A program made the position numbers and the translations under genes. From Cudoniella acicularis (Eukaryota; Ascomycota; Leotiomycetes; Helotiales; Helotiaceae): a DNA stretch of 27,180 nt. The stretch covers positions 1 to 27,180 of the forward strand of contig JAAMPI010000732.1 in assembly GCA_013054445.1 (NCBI GenBank). The letters are read 5' to 3'. Below, piece by piece: positions 10,008-17,843 of the stretch. The notes beneath the pieces are model-generated. The model was not told where the DNA came from. It did not search any database and saw only the letters and a program-made list of their open reading frames with translations. The first letter of the stretch is position 1. Each line of letters starts with the position of its first letter.

Positions 10008-12002
10008 ATGGCCATGGCCGCCGCCTGGCTTCGGGAAGCCGGCGCCCTTCTATTTGCTGCCACTACCACTGTCACCGCCGCTGCCGGTGCCGCTGGTGAT
10101 CCAGAACAGGACCCCTTACGGAGAAAACTGGTTGAGGGCGTTTTATATACTCGCCGATTTGTTTTTACATATCATTTGGTTGTTTTCGGGGCAGTCCTTG
10201 TCCTGACTGCCCTGAACTGGACGGGGCGAGCAGTGCAATGGAGGCAGCGACAGGCATCACACCCGCCATGGCTCACCGAGTTCAGCGATGCCCACGATGC
10301 TAACGATGCCTTCGAGAATGATACGAAGACTCGGCTGTGTCCTTACCTTGGGAGTGCCTGCGAGCGGTATCATGGGGATGTCTCTTCGTCGGAAAGTAGC
10401 ATATTCGGCGGCACGGCCAGCCCCCTTCGAAAGGACCTAGATGGGAACGAGGAGATGCCCTTATTGCACAATGCCCAACCAGTCACAGACTACATTCCGG
10501 GTCCGCAAAATTCGGTTCTCTCTTCCATTCGGGCATTCTTAATGTCCCAACCGAGGCCAATTCCATTCTTCAATAAAGTCCTACCGACGAATGGAACCAC
10601 TATAGCCGTGCTCGCATTCATCGCTTTGAACATCTTTTACATGCTCTACCACATAAAATTGGAAATATATCAATCATTTGTTGTAGCTGACAGGTTCGGC
10701 CTCCTCTTCGTCGCCAATCTACCATACTTATACATTTTGGCCGCAAAGAACCAACCCTTGAAGTTCCTTACTGGCCGATCTTACGAATCCTTGAACTTGT
10801 TTCATCGTCGATTAGGGGAGTTACTCTGCTTCCAGGCCCTCCTCCATGTTGGGGGCATGATTGTCGCCTGGTACTTGATTATTAGACCGAACGGATTCGG
10901 ACTTGTGCGATTTCTGATGCTGAAGGTGATAGTTTTTGGGCTCATTGCATTTTTGGCATATGAAATATTGTATTTTACCTCCCTTGCGAGTTTTCGGCAA
11001 CGGTGGTACGGATTGTTCGTGGGGTTGCATATATTTTTGCAAGTAGTTGCATTGGTTTTTGTTTTCTTGCATCATCCTGCGGGAAGACCTTATGTTGGTA
11101 TTGCTTTGGCCATCTTCCTTGTTGACCGTTTGGTCTATCGAATCAGCATCAGAAGCACAAATGTCGAAGCCAGAGCAACAATTATGGAAGACGACGAAAC
11201 GGTGAAACTCACTGCAAAAATTCCTCTCCAGGATTCAGACCCAAAGACAGAAATCTTTGGAAATTCTATCACAAATGGATGGGAAGCAGCTGACCACGTT
11301 TTCATAAGTGTCCCCTCGCTTTCTCGGGGCCACGCCCTCCAATCACACCCGTTCACCATCGCCTCCCGAGCTCCGGGTTCTGGCGGAGAACGAGAAGGAG
11401 AAGCAACTTTATCTCTTATTATTAGGGCCCAATCTGGCTTCTCGGCCTCGCTCCTCATGCGTGCCCGCTCCCATAATACCATTGGCCTCCGTCTCGACGG
11501 GCCTTACGGAAGCTCTCATGCCCGAAACATCTTGGATGGCACCGACCTAGCGCTTATTGTTGCAGGTGGGGGTGGTATTGCCGTAGCCTGGCCCCTCGTC
11601 CACTACCTCCTTGATCAATCTTGCTCTTCGGATACAGAGATGGCCTGTAGAAGCGTGGCTGGTAAGCAGAGAATTGTGTTGATCTGGGTAATTCATAAAG
11701 GAGAGCATCTGGACTGGATCGGACGCAAGGCATTGACGGAAGTAGAGAGTAGAGGGGTAGAGATTGTCGTTCCGAGGGCGACTGAAGAAATTGGAAGACC
11801 AGATTTGAAGAGTATGATCAAGAGTCTTGTAAGCGAAGCAGAGACAAGTCGTTTGGGAACTAGCAGTCGAGGCAAGAACATGAAAATCGGTGTTGTGGGC
11901 AGTGGTCCAGATAGCATGTGTCGACTTGTGAGGAATTCATGCGCCGAAATGATTCGAGATGGCAAGACCTTGGATGTCACGATCAAGAAGTTTGGATGGT
12001 AA
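10008..12002 (+). CDS. FRE-type ferric (metallo)reductase, transmembrane flavocytochrome
   Basis: Single-exon gene of 664 residues. A hydrophobic Ala-rich N-terminus (about 5-28) could be a signal peptide. Predicted membrane spans lie near 51-71, 197-216, 230-247, 271-292, 302-323, 334-354 and 361-378. Two H-x13-H pairs, His266/His280 and His341/His355, are the bis-heme ligands of the ferric reductase/NOX membrane domain. The cytosolic flavoprotein part has the FAD motif HPFT (447-450), DGPYG (497-501), the nucleotide-binding glycine run GGGG (520-523), GSGP (631-634) and a C-terminal KKFGW. Such enzymes move electrons from NADPH via FAD and hemes across the membrane to reduce Fe(III) or Cu(II). 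A loop of about 120 residues lies between spans 1 and 2. The frame is open upstream to 9792 but has no ATG before 10008. A NOX-like role is less likely from the FRE-style layout; the substrate is unknown. Confidence 0.92.
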   Translation: MAMAAAWLREAGALLFAATTTVTAAAGAAGDPEQDPLRRKLVEGVLYTRRFVFTYHLVVFGAVLVLTALNWTGRAVQWRQRQASHPPWLTEFSDAHDANDAFENDTKTRLCPYLGSACERYHGDVSSSESSIFGGTASPLRKDLDGNEEMPLLHNAQPVTDYIPGPQNSVLSSIRAFLMSQPRPIPFFNKVLPTNGTTIAVLAFIALNIFYMLYHIKLEIYQSFVVADRFGLLFVANLPYLYILAAKNQPLKFLTGRSYESLNLFHRRLGELLCFQALLHVGGMIVAWYLIIRPNGFGLVRFLMLKVIVFGLIAFLAYEILYFTSLASFRQRWYGLFVGLHIFLQVVALVFVFLHHPAGRPYVGIALAIFLVDRLVYRISIRSTNVEARATIMEDDETVKLTAKIPLQDSDPKTEIFGNSITNGWEAADHVFISVPSLSRGHALQSHPFTIASRAPGSGGEREGEATLSLIIRAQSGFSASLLMRARSHNTIGLRLDGPYGSSHARNILDGTDLALIVAGGGGIAVAWPLVHYLLDQSCSSDTEMACRSVAGKQRIVLIWVIHKGEHLDWIGRKALTEVESRGVEIVVPRATEEIGRPDLKSMIKSLVSEAETSRLGTSSRGKNMKIGVVGSGPDSMCRLVRNSCAEMIRDGKTLDVTIKKFGW

Positions 12003-12480
12003 CGATACACTCAGTACGTTCAGATCATTTTTTTCAACATAATTCTTTTGGATTTGGAGGATATGAATTATGGGAGCAGCTAGGCGTTTGGGAATATGCA
12101 GCATTTTTCTTGGGGCTCTGCATTCATATTTGGGAGGAGACGAAAACTGCATATACCTTGCATTGCATTGCATTTATATGTGTAGAGAAAGAGCAGTGGG
12201 TTGCCCATTTTGGGACCTGTGCATCGTGCTTGGACTTGGACTTGGTGAATACATGAATAGGATTAGGTCGGCATCTATCACTGTTAACATTTTTAAACAT
12301 AACAAATATAATACGGGTTTCAATGTTGAATTTGGAATAGCAAATACCCCAAATGCTACTTGAACTCAAATTAATACTCAGCTCAATTTCCACTTCAGGC
12401 TTCAGCAAACTCAGGAAAATCCATCCAAGTAATCGAACATAACAGTGAGGTGGTCTACGTACAAGGCTTGCTCCTTATGG
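12003..12480. other. 3' flank of the ferric reductase gene
   Basis: A+T-rich sequence after the reductase stop codon, expected to hold its 3' UTR. Short open frames on both strands overlap one another and lack splice or family support. I see no gene. Confidence 0.45.
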
Positions 12481-12490
12481 ATTTCAAAAA

Positions 12491-12760
12491 CTCACAGCAA
12501 CTGAGGTATTTAGTTTTAAAAGTGCTGATTTAGGTTTTCATCTGAAAGAGTCTTTTTACGAGCCTTTTTAAGTTTTTAATTACCTACAACTACTGAGATA
12601 TTTAGTTTTAAAGGTATTTGTTTGATATTTTATCCAAAATAGTCCTTCTACGAACCTTTAAAAGCTTTAATTATATATAGCAAATGAGATATTTAGTTTT
12701 AAAAGTACTTATTTAGGGTTTAAGTCATTTTATGAATCTTTTCTCATTTTTCAACGCCCG
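12491..12760 (+). repeat. Degenerate tandem repeat, period 91-92 bp, three units
   Basis: Three successive units begin at about 12501, 12593 and 12684 with CTGAGGTATTTAGTTTTAAA, CTGAGATATTTAGTTTTAAA and ATGAGATATTTAGTTTTAAA, giving spacings of 92 and 91 bp. Within units, related blocks recur: AGTCTTTTTACGAGCC, AGTCCTTCTACGAACC and ATTTTATGAATC. Each block is followed by a TTTTTAAG/TTTAAAAG-type stretch. Differences between units are largely C/T or G/A. There is no coding capacity. Hybrid origin, satellite or decayed transposon part cannot be told apart from one locus. Confidence 0.8.
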
Positions 12761-12774
12761 CGAAACAAATGTCG

Positions 12775-12865
12775 GATATATTATATAAGGTGACATGAAG
12801 AATGGTATCTCGGGTATTGATATATTTTCAAGTGGAATAGGAGGTCTGCCGAGTTAAGAACAACC
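12775..12865 (+). repeat. Dispersed repeat relic, copy A
   Basis: This block aligns in the same orientation with 21100-21190. Shared stretches include GGTGRCA, TC(T)YGGGTRTTGAT, TCAAGTGG, GCCG and AAGAA in the same order and nearly the same spacing. Copy A is the more A+T-rich of the two, with A or T where copy B has G or C at many sites. It directly follows the 91-92 bp tandem array. Likely a decayed mobile-element fragment; no coding potential. Confidence 0.7.
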
Positions 12866-12940
12866 TACAACACTTGCTGTGCACACCACAACCCAACGAA
12901 TTCAATAGTGATATGATAGCTTAAAGTCTGTGTGTCAAAG

Positions 12941-13370
12941 GATTATTCTTATTATTTAAATAATACTCTATTCTATTCAATTATTTAGAATAGAATAAGA
13001 ATAACATTTTCTAGACCTTGAATAGAATAAATAGAATAATTATTTAATTATTATTTAAATAACTGCTTAGTCAGCAATACCTTCTAAATTCGAGCTAGTG
13101 CCCGTCGCTTACCGACGTTAGCCGAGCGGGCCGCACGTGCTATTTATATCGGCCTACCCAAAGTTTCTATAACGCTTCATAAGCTAATTATAGATCTTTG
13201 CTTACTTAGGATATATATTCTAAGTTTAATTTGTCATAATTCTAAACCTGATTTAGACTTTATATATATTATTTATATAAAATACTCACGTGATTATATT
13301 ATTTAATTATTATTCTATTTTATTCAATTATTTAGAATGGAATAATGGCTATTATTCTATTCTATTCCTT
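12941..13370. mobile_element. Possible non-autonomous element remnant with palindromic A+T modules
   Basis: A palindromic module, TATTCTATTC + AATTATTTA + GAATAGAATA, occurs at 12968-12999. A near-identical copy (one arm TATTTTATTC, other GAATGGAATA) lies 347 bp further on at 13315-13346. Between them are further TTATTTAATTATT stretches and a short G+C-rich core (13091-13140). Additional ATTATTCTATTCTATTCC sequence follows the right copy. The symmetrical A+T ends around an unrelated core recall a MITE-like element, but I cannot define terminal inverted repeats or a target-site duplication with certainty, and there is no transposase frame. Confidence 0.45.
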
Positions 13371-14018
13371 TTATACACTGCTTAAAGTACTACGAATTTT
13401 CATGATTCACTCCATCTTAACTACTAAGGCATATTCACCCTTTGCAATTCACCCTTTGTATATGTATCGAGTTGTTCATTACGCATATATTTCCACTCAT
13501 GGATTGTACAGTATATACAAGAGAGTATTTAATCAATCATTATTTCTTCGCATTCAATACCCTTGGTATCTTCTTCCATTCATTCCCCCGTTCACTCTTC
13601 TCCCATTGTAAATCTTCCCTTCGAATCCGGCCTTCTTTTCCTTGCTGTTACTGGTCAAGACATGCCACATATCCATGATACCAGCTCGATGTGCTGGTAG
13701 CATGCTATACTGTAGGCTGTACAAATTCTTGCGATGGATTGGGGGAACGAATTTTCCTGTTGCGAGGCATAGGAGGACTCGAGGCGAGAGGTAATGCTTT
13801 CGGATGCGATGACCCAGCTGGAAATATTGATGGAACATGGCGCGAAAGGTCAGGGGAACAGACTTTGCCCTTGTTAGCAAATAGCCCACACTGCCACCTC
13901 AAGGAGGAAAATACCTTTAAGTAAATATACGAGGTTGGTGGTGGAGGAGGTGAGTCAGGATGGGTTAGAGCAAGTTGTTGGGTATCTCGAAGTTCAAAAC
14001 GGATGCCACCTATAATAT
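13371..14018. other. Intergenic region downstream of GPI1
   Basis: After the A+T-rich repeats the base composition returns toward normal at about 13,600. GPI1 ends at 14019 on the minus strand, so the right part should be its 3' UTR. Minus-strand frames at 13554-13889 and 13705-13902 are open but lack good starts, shared frame or a recognisable family. I call no gene. Confidence 0.4.
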
Positions 14019-15873
14019 TTAGCTACGAGAAAGCGCAAATGGGGAGGCAAACGAACCAGGCAGTCGTTGAGAGTCTTTAATTCGTAGCATGAGAGCAAAA
14101 AGCGGAAAATGGTTCAGACACGCAAGCAGTGTATCTAGTACAGCTTTCAGGGAGATGATGGCCATGCGTGAACACGCAAATGTGAGGTAAAATACAACCA
14201 CTGTTGGAAGGAGAAAGAAGAGGAGAGTAAATAGTATGGTTCCCAACAGCAGTTGATCAAGGTCGTAGTCGCAAGAGTCTATGCGTTTTCGCAAGACATT
14301 GTGTTTTTTTCCACGAAATAGCTGGAAGAGAGATAGGAGGATGGTATACTGCCAGTTAAATATCCGGGCGGATGCCATGTAGAAGGAGTAGATGTGGAGA
14401 GTTAAAATCGAAAGAAGATCTGAGAAAAGTGCTATTGGCATGCTCGCCCCTGCAAAGCTGGAAAATCCAATAAACCAGATTAGGTGTGGTAGCACAGGCC
14501 GGAGAGCTTCGATGCAATCTGTACAAATGTTAACATGATCTCTCCGCTAGATAAGGAGCGCATACTGGACCAGTGATCAATTACCCACAGAAATAGATCA
14601 CCAAGAAAGGTAGCTAATTCATTGTTGAGCTTTAACCCAGCAGGCCAATCCATCAACCATGATATTGTCCTCTGCAATGCAGCTATCGAATATAAGCTGA
14701 GGATTTCGCTGATAGATTCAGCTACCCATGCGGAGTTGTCAATGATATATGAACCCAGTGCAATTCCAATGATAACATCATTTGCAACCAGCCAAAGACT
14801 GTTGTAGAATCTGATGTAATCTGGATGGCTGGTAGTCACACTCTCCCAGTCGTCTTTGCGCTTTCTTAAAGTAACGTATTGCATGGGCCAGTAACAAAAT
14901 TGCTGGAGCCGGATCTCTACTTGTTGTGCTGTAGCTGATATGTCTTTTAGCGCCGCGTATTCAGGCTTTGCCCTCCATTCTAGAACAAGGAGGAGAGCTT
15001 CAGCTGCCACTCTGTGACAAAGAAGACCAGCCACAAATCCGCGCCGTATGACAGGGTATATGTAGAGAGTAATGATCTGCCAAATAGCTACAAGAACAAA
15101 GTCTCGCATGCTAGTGGCAGATTCAACAACACGTTCCGAGACACTGAGACTTCGCCTTGAACGCCTACCAACAAGTGATATGTTCTTTTGCAAAAGTCTG
15201 TGTAATTCCCAAGAGCAATTGACTTGATTGACGATCCTTTGGAGTGCTTCTTCCTTTTGCGAAGGGTAATGTTTGGTAACCGTGTGAAGCTTTAATTTCT
15301 CCACAAGCTTTTTCGTCCGTTCCCTATTCTTCATCTCCTCCCGCTCTTCCTCGGCGTCGACACTTCCAGGGGCATGAATTGCCATTTCAGCTTTGTCACC
15401 CAAAGCTAGTGATATCGGATTTAGGGATATGTATTGCATTCTCGTCGGGAGCGGGCGCTCGAACATAATTATTTGTACTGTTGAAGCTCTTGCGCAAGAG
15501 ATCTGGGGTAGTTTGAGTTGTGGCCCAATTATGGCATGGATTTGGAGTAATTCCACTTCTGTCTGTGGGGAATTTGCTAGACCTAGCACATGCATTGATG
15601 AAAGCTCGCATAGTTCGTATATCCGTGATATAGGATGGCTGCAGTTTCGAAATAACGTCCCAACTTTCAGAGCATTCTCAACGCTACGCGCCTACACCCA
15701 AGTCAGCGACTTGCCTTTCGAAGAAGTTTTCAACCCACATCTACATCCTCCAAAATTGCCACGACAAATACATCGAGTCCTGAATTCCTCCATCCAACTA
15801 TGATCCCCGGTGAGTCGGTCTTAGAGAGATCCAGGGGCCAGAATATTCTCATAAGACCATCATGATCGGGCAT
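14019..15873 (-). CDS. gpi1: GPI1, subunit of the GPI-GlcNAc transferase complex (PIG-Q)
   Basis: Three exons on the minus strand: 15873-15739, 15691-14566 and 14518-14019, giving 586 residues. The N-terminus (GLMRIFWPLDLS, VGWRNSGLDVFVVAILED) is the usual fungal Gpi1 start. Then come FERPLPTRMQYISLNPISLAL, several membrane spans (about 205-560), the family signature RTISWLMDWPAGLKLNNELA and the C-terminal SCDYDLDQLLLGTILFTLLF and LNHFPLFALMLRIKD. Gpi1 stabilises the ER complex (Gpi3, Gpi2, Gpi15, Gpi19, Eri1) that adds GlcNAc to phosphatidylinositol, the first step of GPI-anchor synthesis. Intron 1 is 47 nt with a CGCTGAC branch site; a donor 6 nt earlier is also in frame. Intron 2 is 47 nt. 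The ATG lies only 28 nt downstream of the stop of the small gene at 15902-16282. Confidence 0.93.
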
Positions 15874-15901
15874 GACAACTCGGCGCCTCCAACTCCCCCC
15901 A

Positions 15902-16282
15902 CTAGAAGGACCCTCTACGTCGCAGTTGTTCTCGCGCGGATATACCAGCACTGGAAGATCTTGGGTGCTGCAAAATCATTAGTTGTGTTCGATGCCCTCG
16001 CAGAACCGCTCCTCACCAAGTCCGTCTCCCTCGAGGCAAGCCTCTCTACCGGTATAATAAATAGGAAGAAGAAGATTGACAGTATCGCAAATCCTTTCGC
16101 AGTACGTGCCTAGGCAAAAGGTGTCAGCAAAATTTCAGAAGGGAATGTCTTCAAGCACATACAACCACTCCGTGATTCCAGGCAAAAACAGCAAGCTCAT
16201 AGAGTCGAGTTACCAAGTCCCACCGGGCTGTAATATAGCCGGCTACGAAAATCGCAAGAGCGAGGACAGAGAAGGGGTGCAT
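15902..16282 (-). CDS. Small two-span membrane protein, unknown function, just upstream of GPI1
   Basis: I do not recognise this gene. Exons on the minus strand are 16282-16163, 16109-16017 and 15967-15902, giving 92 residues. Intron 1 (53 nt) has GTATGT, a TTGCTGAC branch region and CCTAG. Intron 2 (49 nt) has GTGAGG, AACTAATGA and TTTTGCAG; both are textbook fungal introns. The protein starts MHPFSVLALAIFVAGYITAR, with a first hydrophobic segment at 3-19. An amphipathic stretch with Trp and Tyr follows, then a second hydrophobic segment at about 46-60 (FAILSIFFFLFIIPVE), and a basic Ser/Arg tail ending EQLRRRGSF. If intron 2 is retained the frame stays open to 15915 and gives 104 residues. 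The stop is 28 nt before the GPI1 ATG, in a different frame. The size and two spans recall small GPI-transferase subunits such as Eri1/PIG-Y, but that is speculation from location and topology. Confidence 0.68.
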
Positions 16283-17189
16283 GAATCTCCTCCTATCGCT
16301 GGCGCATCACTAAATTGACAAGTAGCTGATTGTCGGGTGGAGGACGCGATAGAACATAGATCGCCGGAAGTTTGGGGGTTGAATTCTGTCAGGAGATGGC
16401 AACGAAATTATTCGAGGAGCTTTGAGGAGAGGATCCACATCATCGAAGAGGCGACGAGCGTTGGGCGCTGTGGAGATGGGCACACTGTTTTGTCGTGGAC
16501 TCGTGGCTTGTCTAGGTGGTTCACCTGTGAAGAGGCTGATGAATTCAATCTCGCTGGGGAGGACGGTAAAGCGGCAGGCCAGAAATGCTTGATTGCCCAA
16601 TTTTGTTAGCTATTTCATCCATGGGTTCCCAGGCCTGAAAGCACCACATAAGAATGCCATGCCCTTTTTTTTTTTTTACAAAAAAAAATACAGTTTAGAT
16701 TTCTTTCCGCGTGGTTGAAAGATTGTCGAAGTGAGCAAGCAATTATGGCGTGCTGCTTTGTGCCCGTCTAGCAAGGGCCCGATCATAAAATTAAGCTTTT
16801 CTAGCTAATCCGGGTTGAGGTTCCCCAGACGGCAATTCTTGTTTGTTCCTCGTAAAGCACACATATTCGGCATGGTAAAAAAATAAAAAACTTTGGAAGT
16901 TCAGGGGAAGTTTTGCATACTGGAAAAATGTCAAAGGTGCTCACTCCCGCTTCCTCACTTCTATTTCCGTCGAATTGAGTTTAGGGTAGGTTAAAGTTCT
17001 ACCCTCCTGTTATACATTCCTGTTGATACATTTACAAGATTAGAGCTTTGCGATCTGAGAACCAACTACTACTATGCAAAGTTCCAGTCGAGAGAGGAGT
17101 CTTTTTAGAGCCTCAAACCGAACACCATCCCATGCTGCATAATAAAACCAAATCTGTACACTCTATAGTAATTTTAGACGGTTATAAAG
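16283..17189. other. Intergenic region between the small membrane gene and MDM35
   Basis: About 0.9 kb separates two minus-strand genes. The left part is the presumed promoter and leader of the small membrane gene/GPI1 pair, the right part the MDM35 3' end. A T13-AC-A9 run lies at 16665-16688. Open frames at 16310-16600 (minus) and 16337-16609 (plus) start at non-ATG codons and resemble nothing known. Confidence 0.45.
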
Positions 17190-17603
17190 TCATGTGTTTG
17201 ATGAGGGCTCCTCACATTTCCTCCGCATATTCAACGCGTCATTCTCTTTGTGATCTTCTCGGGCTTCTTCCAGCATCTTGTCAATGCCACGCTCTTTCAA
17301 GGCGCTCTGCTACGAGTGAGAAATAGCACATAGTCTAGAGTAATGATACCGACCGTCAGGCAATGCCTATAGTCTTTGAAAAGAGCTGAACATTCATCTG
17401 TCGTGCCCTTTCCCCGAAGATACTCTGTTACTTGTCAGCTTTGAGGGTTGATGATCGGGAGGCGAATGACGAACTCTCACTATACCACTTCAGGAAGCAC
17501 GAATCGTAACGTCTATTTAGAGATTAAGAACAGTGTAGCAAGAGCATTCTCGGGACACCTACTCCTTTACCTCATTGCACTCTGGAGCCAAAGAGGCGGA
17601 CAT
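17190..17603 (-). CDS. mdm35: MDM35, twin CX9C mitochondrial intermembrane-space protein (TRIAP1 family)
   Basis: Four small exons on the minus strand: 17603-17563, 17512-17475, 17424-17354 and 17306-17190, giving 88 residues. The spliced product begins MSASLAPECNEVKERYDSCF and carries two CX9C motifs, Cys9/Cys19 and Cys38/Cys48. The family blocks LKWYSEKYLRGK, DECSALFKDYRHCLT and ALKERGIDKMLEEARED follow. Mdm35 is imported and oxidised by Mia40 and pairs with Ups1/Ups2 proteins to move phosphatidic acid and phosphatidylserine across the intermembrane space. All three introns are 47-50 nt. The second uses the donor GTTCGT, chosen over a GTGAGA 5 nt earlier because it restores the conserved SEKYLRG. 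No exon exceeds 120 nt, so single-frame scans miss the gene. It is head-to-head with RRP6, 240 bp away. Confidence 0.93.
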
Positions 17604-17843
17604 GGTCAAGACGACTTGTAAAGACGAAGGCTGTTTTGCATTTCGTTATTAGGGGGTACCAAGGTGGCAAGATAGTTCCGGACCCGCTGTCAAAGAAATA
17701 GCTTGATGCCGCTAAAACGCATCTCGGCATTGACAACCGCCGACCATTGACAGGGTTTGAATATTTTGTCAAGCTCGCTCTCGGTGCCGACCGCGAACAT
17801 TCCTTCTACTTGAACACCGCAAATGTGTATGTGCTGAGCGACA
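17604..17843. promoter_or_regulatory. Shared divergent promoter MDM35 / RRP6
   Basis: Only 240 bp separate the two start codons on opposite strands, so both genes must be driven from here or from within each other's leaders. I see no motif I can name with confidence. Confidence 0.6.

Noticed and set aside
13615..13630. tRNA B-box-like TTCGAATCC
   Set aside because: No A box or cloverleaf pairing could be found upstream.
13554..13902. Minus-strand open frames downstream of GPI1
   Set aside because: Two overlapping frames, neither with a convincing start, and no splice site joins them; they probably belong to the GPI1 3' flank.
15902..15935. Splice joining the small membrane protein in frame to GPI1 (GTATAT..CTTCTAG)
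   Set aside because: It would make a fusion, but the intron would be only 34 nt with no good branch site, shorter than any intron here; two separate frames are more likely.
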